A DNA stretch of 64,000 bases from NCBI GenBank assembly GCA_020736575.1, contig JAGPYM010000010.1, forward strand, positions 1,204,473-1,268,472, written 5' to 3'. The notes beneath the pieces were generated by a model. The model saw nothing but the letters and a program-made list of their open reading frames with translations, did not search any database and was not told the origin of the DNA. A program made the position numbers and the translations under genes. This document shows, piece by piece, positions 11,882-23,646 of the stretch. Numbering within the stretch: position 1 is the stretch's first letter; each line of letters begins with the position of its first letter. The DNA is from Thelonectria olida. Its lineage: Eukaryota; Ascomycota; Sordariomycetes; Hypocreales; Nectriaceae.

Positions 11882-12482
11882 GGTCGAGGAGCGATGTGTT
11901 GGTGGTTACTGCGTTTCGGTAGATTGTGTATTGGGACGTCGAAGGCTGGCGATGGGGCCGAGCCGTCGGGATGAGGAAGATGAAGGTCGATAACAAAGGG
12001 CACGTCACGGCGCACGGCTTGGAGACAAATGCGTCGGGCGAGACGGTGTGGGCAAGTCCCAATCACCGTCTAGCAAGTCTCGACTGGGAATGACAGAGGT
12101 CAATTATCGCATCGTCTCGGGGTCGCATAGGCCGGGTGACGGATCGATTGTAGAGAAATGGGCGATTCGAAGACGAGAAACGTGACCGCGAGGCGTGTCG
12201 GGTTGGGCGAAATGAGCGGAGGGGAAAACTACAGTCTCGGCTTGGGAAAAGAGAGCGTCGCCGATGGTATTTGTGGGGAGCACAAGTGAATGGAGGAGCA
12301 GAAAGGGAGGAGGTCGACAACGTGTTCTTGCGATGCGGCGACGTGGTAAAGAGAGGATCGAGGCTCGAGGTTTGGCGGTCGCACCTGCGTGTGTTTGGCG
12401 GTTGTTATCGAGGTTGTAGAGGTGTAGAGGTGTGAATGTGTAGACGGCAGCGAGGGAAGGTGCTGGCTGGGTGCTGGGTACT

Positions 12483-12538
12483 GGGGCTTTTGTCGGGGGG
12501 GGGGCGGATTTTTTGGTTTTGGGGGGGATATGGGGGGG
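12483..12538 (+). repeat. Clustered G-runs, G-quadruplex candidate
   Basis: Four runs of guanine (4, 10, 7 and 7 residues) occur within 56 bases, separated by short spacers. This matches a G-quadruplex pattern on the plus strand. It lies about 600 bp upstream of the CDH1 start codon. No experiment is implied. Confidence 0.6.
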
Positions 12539-14125
12539 AAGAAGAATGAAACTGTGAAAGGAGGGGGCGCGGCGGAAGGGTTGCTTGTAAGTTAGAGGAA
12601 CATGAAGGCAGGAGGTTGACCTGGGCGGGCAGGAGGCGCGCTAAACAACAGGAGACTAGCTGGCACCCAATCAGACAGCGCAGACGCCGTGCTCCCCAGT
12701 GTTACAGGGGTGAAATCGCGGCGGCCAGGAAACGCGGGCTCGACGACAATAACAACAACTCGAGTCGGGCCCAAAATAGGAAATCATTGAGGGGACCTGA
12801 CGCTGCCCACCTCTCTTCAAGAGTTGTTGTTCCAAGTGGCCTGGTTGGCCATGATTGCTTTTGCAAGTGCATGAAGGGCAAGCTGAATGGAGAAGAGCCC
12901 TCGAGTTATTGCTTTTATTCGTTTCCGTAGGTACCTACAATACTAATCATATTGTCCACTTCATTGTTCTCGTTGTTTGAGCATCCGTTCACAAATAGTC
13001 GCACTCTCCCACCTTAACTCGACGTACTTCTTTGATTTGAGCCACCATCTTCACCCTCGCAATCACAATAGGTTCGTGCTAGAAAACAAAGAGCTTACAT
13101 ACATGTCGTTGTGCGAGGATTGCGTGGGCCCAGACCCAAATGCTCGCTGCTGCAGGCTGATGTATTCGTATCATCACCTGAATGGATCAGAGCCAGGCTC
13201 ATTCCTGTAAACGCGCAGCATCGACTCCCCAACGAAGCCCACATCAGCGGTCCGTCCCTGGCCTCCTCCGTACTCGGTAGGTATTCCACACATCAACTGG
13301 TGGCCGGAGCTGGATCTCGTGCGCTAGCACCTTTGCTTGCAGTATATTGGAACTTTGTTTTGTCTACCTACGTAGCTACCCATGGACTCAAGACAAGCAG
13401 ATAGTTGGGCAGTTACTTTATAGCAGCTTCACACCCAACAAACACAGGGAGACTGCAAATTACGTACCTTCGGTTCACCGTTCAACAGGATCGCATCCAT
13501 TGGCGCAGGGACACCGCCTCCTGCGTGTCGTGTGCATATGCGCGTGTGTTCTGATGGGTACCCATCCTCCCTGGGTCAACGGCTGTAAGTGAGTTGTATG
13601 CGCATGCGAGAGTGTGTGGGCGGGTGTCTTGGGTTTGTTATTGCAGCGCCACAGAATTTACCGAGCAGAGGCGCGCGTATGCACACTACACAAAGTAATT
13701 ACTGCCTCTGAACGTCTCACGTTATTTGCGTGGGCCGACGGTGTCTGTGTCTTGTGGTTTGATTGATGTTGTTGTTGTGTTCCAGAAGCGCCCCCTCGAG
13801 CTCAACAGGGCAGCGGGACGTTCCGCGCCTGCGTCAAAAGTCGTGCCGTCGCGAAAAAGGTCACAAAGAAGGCCAGTCCAACTCGGCCGTGCAGATCAGT
13901 ACCGCCCAGACGTGTAGAGGCTCTAAGTGACGACGAGGGGGCGCAACGATAGCAACAGGGGGGCAACGGGCAACGGGGCAACCAAAGAGAGGGGGGGGGG
14001 GTGAACAGGGTAATGGATCCCTCGCACGCGGCAGCTCAGAGCTCTTTCGCAGGCGCCACAACTGTCCAGGAACAAGAGAGAAATGAACAACGGCGGGGCT
14101 GGACGCGTGCAGAACGTGATGGCGA

Positions 14126-14154
14126 GTGGTCGTGGTCGTGGTCGTGGTCGTGGT
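14126..14154 (+). repeat. GTGGTC-type hexanucleotide microsatellite
   Basis: About four and a half copies of a TGGTCG/GTGGTC unit in tandem in non-coding DNA. Confidence 0.85.
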
Positions 14155-15323
14155 TGAACGTGAAAGCCGTATGAGAATCTGACCAGGCCTGTATCGCCGG
14201 CCTCGATTGGCTGGCTGCCCGTTGTCTGTCGTGTCTTTGCTTGTTTTGTGGTTTCTGCACCTCACTCAAGATTTTGTGGACTCCAGCCACCCGTTCCAGA
14301 GGACGAGGGGGGCGGGCACGCACAGTGCTCGACGTGCCGTTTCGAATCGAAGCTGCCACCTCTGGCCGCATTTCTGACCTCGAATGTATCTTCAACACAG
14401 AAAGAATGATATAAAAACAACAAAGAGCTCTTGGCTATGAGAGTGTGCCCATTCAACACAATATATGCTCTTTGTTTACCTTTGAGTTACAAATCAACAA
14501 ACTCGACTTGGGGAAATTATCAATTCGTTTTCGTCGATGCCTTTTGTCCCTCACCGCACACTGTACAATTACAGGTATGGATGGATCCGCCACGCTCATT
14601 AACGCTCATCAGGAGCCCGGTCGCGTTGATGGGCCGCTTGAGAAACGCCAGAAGGACGCCATTTAACGCGTCTAAGTCGCGCTTCCCCCTTTCTATCCCC
14701 TTCCCAAGGTCACGTCTAATTCTCAGGAATGTGTCCAAGCCCATCTCACCCTTGGAGGAGGCACATCGTCTCGGCCGTTCAACTGAGGCCTCATGGCGTT
14801 CCTTGCAGCTCTCCACCTATTGGAGATTGGATGGGCCGGAATTCCTTTTGTTCTGACTGTGCATTAGTGAGTGACCTGTGCTCCATAGGTAATCAGCGTC
14901 CTTACAACGGATACGTAGTGTGCTCGCCATGAACATCTAAGTCAGTTACTTCAAACAGGCTCTCCTTTTTCACCCCCATACACTCCATCAAGTCAGAAGA
15001 ATCTTTTCTATTTCAAGCCGAAACCGTCCACCGCATTCATCTCTATTTCGTCATAATTCGTCTTGCCGCCCGTTCTGATACGGCCCCTAAGGAAAATAGC
15101 AGTTCTATGTATATCTGTTCAACGGTTTCCCATGCCACACAGCGCCTTGACTTCCCTTCCATCAGATCTAGCCGCCTCAAAGTAGATCAAAGCAAACAAA
15201 GCGAGTAAGTTGGGATTGCCCAGTTGAACATAGGAGAGTAAAGAATGTAAACGGCCATGTCACGTCCACACCCTTGCCGGCTCAAGCCCGTCCGGGCGTC
15301 TCGGTGTGCCTCGTGCCTTCTCT

Positions 15324-16525
15324 TCATGCTTGAGACTCTGCTTGCGCGAGCAGCCTCTCCCGCCACCCGTTGCAGACTTCTTCAAAGCCTCCAATCACTT
15401 CCCCACACACCCCTGCGCACTCTCTCTTTTCGAGTCGCTCTCCCCAGTTACCACGGGTCAGCCACCGCTCGCCTTCTTCCTTGAGTTCTTCCTCTCGCCT
15501 CATCTCTGCAACAATCTCTTTGGCACTTCGTAACCTCCTGGTTGCCATCGTTGTCGTTTGGCGGGACATATGTAGTGTATCGGAAAGATAATTCAAAGTC
15601 TGAATCAGGTCCGACGTAATTGTGTGAAGTGCCGTCAACGAGTTAAAGGCGGTTGTGGAGGGCTGAGGCATGCTTTGCGTTAGAGATAACAGCAAAGGGA
15701 TCAATTCGTCGATTGTTTCCTCGTCCGGTGGCGGAACCAGCGGGGATAGCAGGGGGAACGTCAGGTTGTGGATTTGTCGAGTCTGATGGCTCACGTGTGT
15801 AGTCAGCGCTGAATGTGCTGTTATCAGTCTATCCTCTGCGTCAGTGTACATGCTACGCTACCCAGCCCGAACAGTGGTGAATCTTACCTCGAAGTGTTGG
15901 CCTCTACACTCGATTGCGACCCAAGATCTCGCAATGCATCGGTAACTCGTTTGAAGACGTCATCTGCTGGTCCACCGTAGTTCTCGTTTCCTCGGCGGGC
16001 CAGGGATTCAACAGCGTCCAGCCTTGCTACAAGTCCTGGCGGCATTCCTGGGGATTCGAGGTCTGTCTCTGACCCGTATTCGCTGCCCTCGTAGTCGCTC
16101 TTTTGCCTTTGATGACCCCGCCTTGGTGAAGGCAGGCTGAGATTTGCAGCCCTTGCCGTATCACCATCATCTCTTGGCGGACTCTGGCTGCCCCGTAAGC
16201 CACTCGTTTCCATGTGATGCCCGTCGACAGGAATCCCCTGCTCGTCATCTAAATCTCCATCATCGTATTCACCATCGTCTCCCGAGTCCGAGAAAGCGTC
16301 GGCCAGCTCGTCAGCAAGATTTCCCAGGCCGTTCCCAGTATCGGCTCCCCCACCTCCGAGACCACTAATATCAAGACCGTCACCCTGGTTGAAGCTATTT
16401 CTAAAGGATGTTGAGGGATCTTGCATCGAGGATTTGGACAGGCGTCGATCTTGGGGCGAGCCAGCAAAGCTATCAAAGGCCGAGGAGTTTCGAGAGTGCC
16501 TCGGGGTATGCGGCGAAGAAGGCAT
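15324..16525 (-). CDS. Uncharacterised conserved-looking fungal protein, acidic N-terminus and helical C-terminus
   Basis: I do not recognise a named family. Exons on the minus strand are 16525-15888 and 15828-15324, joined over intron 15829-15887 (GTAAGA...GATAG), giving 380 residues. Residues 1-160 are Ser/Pro/Gly-rich with an acidic run (SDSGDDGEYDDGDLDDEQ at about 80-97). The exon junction joins LGSQSSVEANTS to RLITAHSALTTH. The second half is helical and Leu-rich, with a regularly spaced charged helix (RRLRSAKEIVAEMRREEELKEEGERW) and two Cys residues near the end (ECAGVCGEV). The smooth join in frame and the biased composition support a real gene. It is divergent from NAA20. A scaffold or cytoskeletal role is possible but unsupported. 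Confidence 0.8.
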
Positions 16526-17479
16526 CTTGGGTATCTGTTCGGTCGGATACGTTGGTCTAGTGATCCAGGAACTGGCAACTCAATCCAGTCAGAGCTGCGC
16601 CCCGCGTGTCGACAAGAGCGGTGGATGGAGAATGAGGAAGAGATGTCGGAGTTGCTCAAGACGCTGCCACAAAGAAACGGAGCGCGGTGTGGTGCGCTGG
16701 CAAATCGCAGGTCGGTCGGGTTACTCGGGGGTTGAGAAAGAATCTGGGAGTAACCTGTGTTGGCACTGGAGCCTCCCTCTGATATTGGCTTGGGAAACTA
16801 TTAATACGCCACGGCTAATGAGGCGCGAAGGAGCGATCAGAAACGAAGTAGTAGGGTGATGGCTGGTCGATGATCCGGTGGCTATGAGTTCGAAAACGAG
16901 GAGTTTATAATGCAATGATACCTGGGCTGTTCAAAGGAACAGTGCTGATGAAGCACGTTCACAGGCTTTGTTGCGATGACTGCTCTGAGTCGGGCGTCGT
17001 GGCGGTCGATACTTCGATCAGCGGAAGCGAAACTCGTGGTGGATCCATGCCGGAACTTGGCATTGAGCTACCTCATGCAAAGGTACTTCCATTCACTGTA
17101 GTAGCCTGGCCGCTACTTGGATCATTGGTACCCGGTCAGGCCGGTTTTCATTCCACCCGTCGCGAGCCTCAAATGGAGCCCCCCCCATGCATCCCCCTCG
17201 TCGGCGCCTCTATGGCGGCTGGCGTGCCCGCCAGGTGGCTGTTGTCGGGTACGTACCGACAGGACGCAGTTCGACCTAACCTCCAAACCAACCCCACGTC
17301 AGTGATCAAATCAATCCTTTGCGGAAGGGACTGTTTGGTCTTTCTTGTGAACCTCAGCAATTCACCCAGCTCCCATCTTGCCGGTCGCCCCACAGGGTTT
17401 TCCTATGCGCTACCTCATTCCGATTATACCTCAAACCTGTCACCTCTATCCTCTTGCGCTGCGCCAAGAACACATCGAC
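16526..17479. other. Divergent promoter region
   Basis: About 950 bp between the start codons of the unrecognised 16525 gene and NAA20. No separate gene is supported. An ATG at 17405 is in frame with NAA20 and could give a 25-residue N-terminal extension. Confidence 0.55.
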
Positions 17480-18109
17480 ATGGCAACATTCCGCCGATTT
17501 CGTCCCGACGACGTGAACAAGTTCTCCAAGTGCAACCTTGACCCGCTCACAGAAACATACGAGCTCAACTTCTACCTCCAGTACCATGCGAGATGGCCGT
17601 CACTCTTTCAGGTGTGCGAAGACATGGATGGAAACATCATTGGATATAGTGAGATCACCCTTGGAAAGCCGAGGCTCTGTTTCGGTGCTGACGGTTCTTT
17701 GACAGTCATGGGCAAGGTAGAGTCGTCACCTGATGCATACAAGTTCTCCGAACACTACCTCCCCTGGCACGCTCACATCACCGCCCTTACTGTTGCTCCA
17801 GAGGCGCGAAGATCCGGCATTGGAAAGATCCTTACGGAGCAGCTCGAGCTGGCAGCCGACGCGAACAACACTTGGTTCGTCGACTTATTCGTCCGAAGAA
17901 GCAACCAGCGGGCCATCACCTTTTACAAGAACCTGGGCTACAGTGTCTTCCGTGTCGTCAAAGACTACTATGGAGATCATGCAACCGACCCGGCCAAGAC
18001 TGGCGAGGATGCCTTTGACATGCGAAAGCTCATGAAACGAGACAAGGAGCACCTGCATATTCGCGATGATGGAGAGAACCACAATGTTCAACCAGAGGAT
18101 GTCTGGTAG
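17480..18109 (+). CDS. NAA20: N-terminal acetyltransferase NatB catalytic subunit NAA20
   Basis: GNAT-family enzyme that acetylates nascent proteins starting Met-Asp/Glu/Asn/Gln on the ribosome, with the auxiliary subunit NAA25. Exons are 17480-17648 and 17706-18109, giving 190 residues. Intron 17649-17705 (GTGAGA...TGCTGAC...TGACAG) is 57 nt and free of stops. Reading through it adds 19 residues inside the otherwise conserved GYIMGKVE segment, so I treat it as an intron. Diagnostic pieces are MATFRRFRPDD at the start, WHAHITALTVAPEARR, the acetyl-CoA loop RRSGIG, and FYKNLGYSVFR. The start MATFRRF matches the usual NAA20 start. An in-frame ATG 25 codons upstream exists. The gene converges on the SDR gene with 122 bp between stops. 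Confidence 0.94.
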   Translation: MATFRRFRPDDVNKFSKCNLDPLTETYELNFYLQYHARWPSLFQVCEDMDGNIIGYSEITLGKPRLCFGADGSLTVMGKVESSPDAYKFSEHYLPWHAHITALTVAPEARRSGIGKILTEQLELAADANNTWFVDLFVRRSNQRAITFYKNLGYSVFRVVKDYYGDHATDPAKTGEDAFDMRKLMKRDKEHLHIRDDGENHNVQPEDVW

Positions 18110-18231
18110 GCCGAGTGTCGATATTTTGAATTATACTCCACACTCTCCTATCTTTCCCCTTCCCGAGTCTTGTTTTCCAGTTGTCGTCTCCCGGCTGCCC
18201 TTTTGCCCGGAGCACAGTGGTCAATTTGATA

Positions 18232-19048
18232 TCAGAGCCATGCTCCGTCCACCTCATACACACTACCGCTCACAAAGGTACTCTCCGGACCAAGCAGGAA
18301 CGCAATCACATTGGCGCACTCTTCCGGGCTGCCCTGGCGTCTGAATGCGGTTGGTTCGTCAAACACAGCATCGTCTGGTCGGCTGTGGATATCCCACGCC
18401 TTCTGCATCAAAGGCGTGAATATCGCCCCAGGAGCGACCGCGTTCACTCGTACCTCTCGCTGGCCATTCTCCTTGGCCGCTGCTTTGGTCAAGCCTACAA
18501 TGCCGTGCTTGCTGGCATCATAAGCGCCGTGCTTGGCAAATCCTATGCATCCTAGTCAGCAAAGTGGAAGTATTGTCAACAAATATAAAATACGAGAACG
18601 TGCCCTTGATACCATGGATGGACGCGACGTTTACGATGGAGCCGCCATCTACCACCCTACGCAGTTCCGCCCGTAAGCAATACATGGTTCCCGTCAGATT
18701 CACTGCGATGATCTTGTGCCACTCATCATCGTCGAGCTCTGCAACCGGCCTAACTCCGTGGTGTTTTCCAATCACTCCAGCCACGTTAGCGGCGCCGTCG
18801 AGTCGCTGGTATTTGTGCACTATGCTATCCAGCCAAGCCTCGACTTGGTCTCTCTGGGACACGTCAACCGGGGTGACAGTGAAGGAGGCCTTTTGCTCTG
18901 TGAAGTGTGAGGTTGCCGATTCCATTGCTGCGGGGTCGATATCGGCAATGCACACAGTAGCCCCTCGTTGGGAGAGGAGTTTAGCAGTGGCGAGGCCAAT
19001 ACCACTTGCGCCGCCCGTAATGGCGTAGACTTTTCCTCGCACTGACAT
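18232..19048 (-). CDS. Short-chain dehydrogenase/reductase (SDR), classical type
   Basis: NAD(P)-dependent oxidoreductase of unknown substrate. Exons on the minus strand are 19048-18604 and 18542-18232, giving 251 residues, the usual length for classical SDRs. The cofactor motif TGGASGIG is at residues 11-18, followed by an acidic IADID that hints at NAD preference. NVAGV, the catalytic Ser in NVASIHG and the YDASK catalytic Tyr/Lys in exon 2 follow in order. The intron 18543-18603 appears to have a GC donor (AAGG/GCACGT) with branch GCTGAC and acceptor GCATAG. No GT donor gives the right frame, whereas this join yields the standard spacing between Ser and Tyr. C-terminal RVNAVAPGAIFTP is typical. 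Substrate cannot be inferred. Confidence 0.88.
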
Positions 19049-20779
19049 GGTGTGTTAAAGACAATAAATGAATGACCTTAGTTAGTTGATTGAAGAATAC
19101 GTGTTGGATTCGATTCGGTTCGAGGAGCGTGGTTAAGAAGAAACCAAAGCCTTCGGCGCCTTTAAACAGTCGCAGTCGGAGATCGCTAGATCGAGGGCCG
19201 AGCTTACTTCGCGACTTCTTCGTACATTCCCCCGCACAACGGAACGGAGATGCGAGCCGATTGGGGGATAAACCCAAGGGCCCTTGTGCTTCCATGCATA
19301 TCGACGTGATCTCAACCGTGTGAGTGAACCGAAACCAAATGGTGAGGTTGTTTTCAGACCCTACTTTGACGATACCCTAACCCAGGGCTGGATCGCCCCT
19401 GCACATCTGATCCTAGACCCGTCATGAAACCTGGAAAGAATCCCGTCACAGAAGAGTGGCCTGCAGCAGAAACTGTCAACGGGGTCAACCCCGCTTCCCG
19501 TGAAGGCTGAATCAGCCACTGGTCAATGGCGTCAAGCGGCTTTTGTTGAAGAAAAGATGCCGTCATGGATGATTCAGATTTCTACGGTAGCCAAGCCTAC
19601 ACCACGGCGTCTTGAAAACGCCCGGGGTCTTGTCGACAATCAAGACTCATACCCGCGGAACGCAAACCAATTTATGTGTCTATACTAGCGGGCCTGCCAC
19701 TGAGGGATTAATAAGAGCAAACCCGGTCTATGTCTGAGAGAAGGACTTCAACCGTGGCACATGCAACTGAGACATAGGTACAAATAGGTCCAGTGCTCGA
19801 AATGCACCTAGGTAGTTTGTAGACGAGAGATGTTTGCTACGGCAGCCCGAGCCGTTGCACCGGTGAGAAAGTGTAATCCGGGGTTGTGGGGAAGGTCCTG
19901 ATACATGAAGAGCGTGTGAGGTTGAGCGAAGGGGAGGGAGAAAATTGAAATGAGATGCGTCCTGAGGCATTCCATGGTTGGCTGGCTCTTGATAACTAAC
20001 TAGTCTACGTACTCGTGCTTGTTCATCCATGGATGCTTGTCAACGTCGTAATTAGGTGCACAACATGGGACTCGGGAGCCGCCACTGGGCGACGGGCTGC
20101 TAAATGCGCTGACAACTAAGGCGTGCGTCATGTACCGGTGGTCTGGGACGAGGTACCGAATAGCGGATCAGAAGGCTCTGAGTCACTCGTAAGAGAGAGA
20201 CTGGTACTTTATGCTCATTTGTCCACGCGAGAGTTCCAGGGTTTGCATTGGTTCGCCTCCGCTTCACTTCCAGGTTGCAGCATTTGCTCGCCCTGCCTGT
20301 CTAGCTGTTTGAAGCACTGTAGTCCACTGCTGACGGGTCAGTTCATCTCCCCGGCGCCCGCAAAATCGCCCAACACTTCATTTTTCAGAGTTTCCCATTC
20401 AGCCATCAGCATCTTTATCCTTCATCCCCCCCGTCCAACTCACTAACTACACAGTAGTTATCATCACCTGGCATCGCATCGTCATTGCGTCGGGTTTCCT
20501 CTTCAAATTCTTTCTCTTTATTTGGCAGCTGCCAAGCTCTTTCCGCCAACTGTCCGACACTACTTCGCTCGGAGTACCAGGTTGACACCTCCGCACAGCC
20601 TTCCTGTTGCTTTCTACCTATTCCTATTTTTCTTTCTCCCTCCTTCCAACGCTTACTTTTTTTTTTTCCCTTCCTCCCTTCCAGCCTCACCTCCCAACAC
20701 GAAGGCTCGGGTATAGCATCCCAAATCATCGCCGCCACAACATCGTCTCTTCTTCTCATCTTCAATCACATTAATCAAG
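19049..20779. other. Divergent intergenic region between SDR and Tra2-like genes
   Basis: About 1.7 kb. No ORF carries a recognisable domain. The last 350 bases before 20780 are pyrimidine-rich, with long CT and T tracts, as expected of a strongly expressed fungal promoter and 5' leader for the Tra2-like gene. Confidence 0.55.
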
Positions 20780-22072
20780 ATGGCTACCACTGCTATGGAC
20801 TACGAGGCCGCCAATGGCGACCGCTACGAAGGTACGTGCCCTGGTTGCGCCAGTTGGTCCCTACGCGCGCGCCGACGCGTTCCCCAGTTCCTTTCTTTTG
20901 ACTCGAACTTTCTGCATTCAATTCGCTAACCATCGTATCAGACGAAGGACCTCGCTACGAGCGTGACAACCGCAGCGCCTCCCCGCGACCTCTCCGTGAC
21001 GAGAACGACGGCGGTCGTCGCCGCTCCGCCTCCCCGGGCGGCAACAACGACAGGTAAGCCGTATCCCATCTCCATCACTTGCGACAACGTCTTGTTCACA
21101 CGCTTACGCCACCCAGCACCATGAAGGACGCTTCCGCACCCCGGGACGACGACGACGGTGCCGTAAACCCCGGATCTAACCTTTTCGTCACTGGCATCCA
21201 CCCCAAGCTCACCGAGGCTGAGGTGTCCAAGATGTTCGAGAAGTATGGTGATGTCGAAAAGTGCCAAATTATGCGAGACCCTCACACCAAGGAGTCCCGT
21301 GGCTTTGGCTTTGTTAAGATGGTTACCTCCGAACAAGCTGAAGCTGCTCGAGAAGGCCTCCAGGGTGAGACTATCGAGGGTCGCACACTCAGCATCGAGA
21401 AGGCTCGTCGCGCTCGTCCTCGCACCCCTACTCCCGGCAAGTACTTCGGCCCCCCCAAGCGAGGTGAGAATCCCCCCCGATCCGATATTCTTCAGCCACG
21501 TTAACCCTTCACTAGACCCTCGCCCTCGGTACGAGGACCGCCGACGTGGTGGATACGGAGGAGGCGGCTACGGCCGTGACGATCCTTACCGCTACCGCGG
21601 TGGTTACGAACGAGGCTACGAGAGGCGTGGCTACGAAGACCGCACCGGTGGTGCTGGTGGTACCGGTGGCGCTTCCGGCGGCAGTGGTGCCGGTGGTGGC
21701 AGTGGCAGTGGCGGCTACGAACGAGACTATAACCGTGGTTACCGCGACAACCGACGATACGAGGAACGAGGCTACGGCGGTCGGGACTACGAGCGCGAGT
21801 ACGAGCGCGGCTATGAGCGCCGAGACCGAGACGATGGCTATCAACGCGATCGCTACGCAGGGCGCGAGGACCGTGATCGCTACGGTCCTCGAAGCGGTGG
21901 CCCAGGCGGATATGAGCGTGATCGATACGACCGAGGAGGCGATCGTGAAGCTGCTCGACCCCGCGAGGCTGCTAGCGGTGCTGCCCCCAGTGGTGCCGCT
22001 GGCTATGGCGAGTCTACGTCTCGCTCTGAGACTCGTGATCCCTATGGAGGTTCGAGCAACAACTGGGCGTAA
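20780..22072 (+). CDS. RRM-domain RNA-binding protein, Tra2/SR-like with RGG/YERG-rich tail
   Basis: Probable splicing regulator or mRNP protein. Exons are 20780-20831, 20942-21053, 21117-21463 and 21516-22072, giving 355 residues. Introns are 110, 63 and 52 nt, all GT-AG. Residues 1-56 are Arg/Ser/Asp-rich. One RRM lies at about 75-150, with RNP2 LFVTGI (77-82) and RNP1 RGFGFVKM (116-123). It is followed by the RRARPRTPTPGKY linker typical of Transformer-2-like proteins. The rest is a low-complexity tail of Gly, Arg, Tyr and Asp (YERGYERR-type repeats), suited to arginine methylation and phase separation. The exon-2 to exon-3 join gives ...NDSTMKD. The ATG at 20780 begins MATTAMDYEAANG. Orthology to Tra2 is likely but not proven. 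Confidence 0.9.
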
Positions 22073-23646
22073 TCTTCCAATATCTATACTAACTCTCTCA
22101 GGCCCCGATCGCAGCTAGAATTGCTGATGCTTTGAACGGTTGACTCAAATCAGCAGCTCTACCTCAGGGTTGAGTCAAACCTCCTTTCCTCAACTCCTTG
22201 TTTGTTTGTTCGCTTTCATATCTTCTTTTTCTTTTGCCTTCCAAAGACTACTGCAGACTCTCGCAATTAGGTTCTGCTCACTCAGGAGTTTCGTGTGATT
22301 GCGACGTTAAGGGAATGGAATCAAAAAGGGTATTCGGCCTGCATCACTGAGTTTCTTGTTGCTGGTCGGATTTGTGGCGACAAGGTCACAGATGGACCAC
22401 GTATGGCAGCTTCCGGATCTTTACAGAATCAAACACTTCATCAGTCATCACGTCTATCGACGACTCCTTGATAGCATTGTCAACACACCATTCAACAGAT
22501 GTCGACGTCGGCCCTGACGGGTGAAACCTGTGGATCAATAAACTCACCATCGACTGCGGAACTCGTTGCTCGCAGCCCCCTGTGCCGTCCTTCGCCTTCA
22601 CAAAAAAAAAGGGCCTTACGAGTTGACGCCGACCACGCCATATCGAAGCTGGCCTCCATCAATCTCGCGGCTCTCGCCATCGCCTTGACTGACATAAATC
22701 GCTAAACCAGACCTATCCGTAAATGTGTCGCCACCGTTCGCCAAGCAACTATCACCCATTCGCTGTAATCAATCGCCTTGACGCCATGCAACTCTGAATC
22801 CGTTGGCCAATCGCTTTCGCTTGGGAGAAGGCCAGTGCGAGAAGAGCGGGAGGCCGCAAAGCGCAGGCCTCTTGCCCTTTTACCGTACTTACCCTAGCAA
22901 GGCCTCTTTGTCGCACTATTGGTAGGTTATGGGCCTAAACCACCGATACCGGGTTTTACTAAGGGTTTGTTGACATGCTTGATCTTAACGCTGCTTGTCT
23001 CAATGGCGAGACAGGGCAACATGCTGATCTACAGATACTTGAACTTGATAAGCAGCAAGCCAGGAGTCATGGGTGCAACTCGGTGGTGCTGAGTACTGAA
23101 GCCAACGAAAATTACCCAATCCAGCAAGCCCAATCTATCAACCAATGGACTCAAGAGGATGAATAAGACGAGGACGGTGGCAATAATTACGGGTTATCCT
23201 ATCACTACCTACTGTCTGCCAACCTCCACGGTATTGCGGCCAGATGTCGGCACTTTCCGTCAATGCACAGTGTTCTATGAGGAGTCTTGACATCCCTAAG
23301 GCCGATTGACAGCATCCCGCTTGACGGGACGATTGCCTAGGCATTTAGATATGGCTTTTACTTGGGGTAAGTATGTTCTCTCGCGTTGAAGCCGTGGTGA
23401 CCGGCTGTGCCTAATAGTGGCTTCCATTATTGTAGCTTGTGGTTTCATCCACCATTATCATAATATTTCTTCATATCGTCTTCATTATTGTCGTGCAAGC
23501 AGACCATCTCTTGCAATAAGTATGCCTGTTTTCTCGATTGTCATCATATTGAACTTATCAAGACAGAGTCCTGCTTCTTCACACATCGCATTGCCTTCAC
23601 TTGTCTCTTAGCACAACATTTGAATAGGCAAAGAAGTTGTACATCC
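22073..23646. other. Convergent intergenic region
   Basis: About 1.6 kb between the stops of the Tra2-like gene and SEC39. It is partly AT-rich and contains only short ORFs without recognisable content. I see no RNA gene. Confidence 0.5.

Larger units (their letters stand above)
11882..15323. other. Long gene-free stretch upstream of CDH1
   Basis: About 3.4 kb between the CDH1 start and the stop of the next minus-strand gene. ORFs are short, overlap in opposite frames and show no recognisable domain. It contains G-runs near 12483-12538 and 13989-14000 and a GTGGTC-type microsatellite at about 14126-14154. A long CDH1 5' leader or regulatory region is the simplest reading. Confidence 0.55.

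Noticed and set aside
11530..11993. Plus-strand ORFs opposite the first exon of CDH1
   Set aside because: Shadows of the Ser/Arg-rich CDH1 exon on the other strand.
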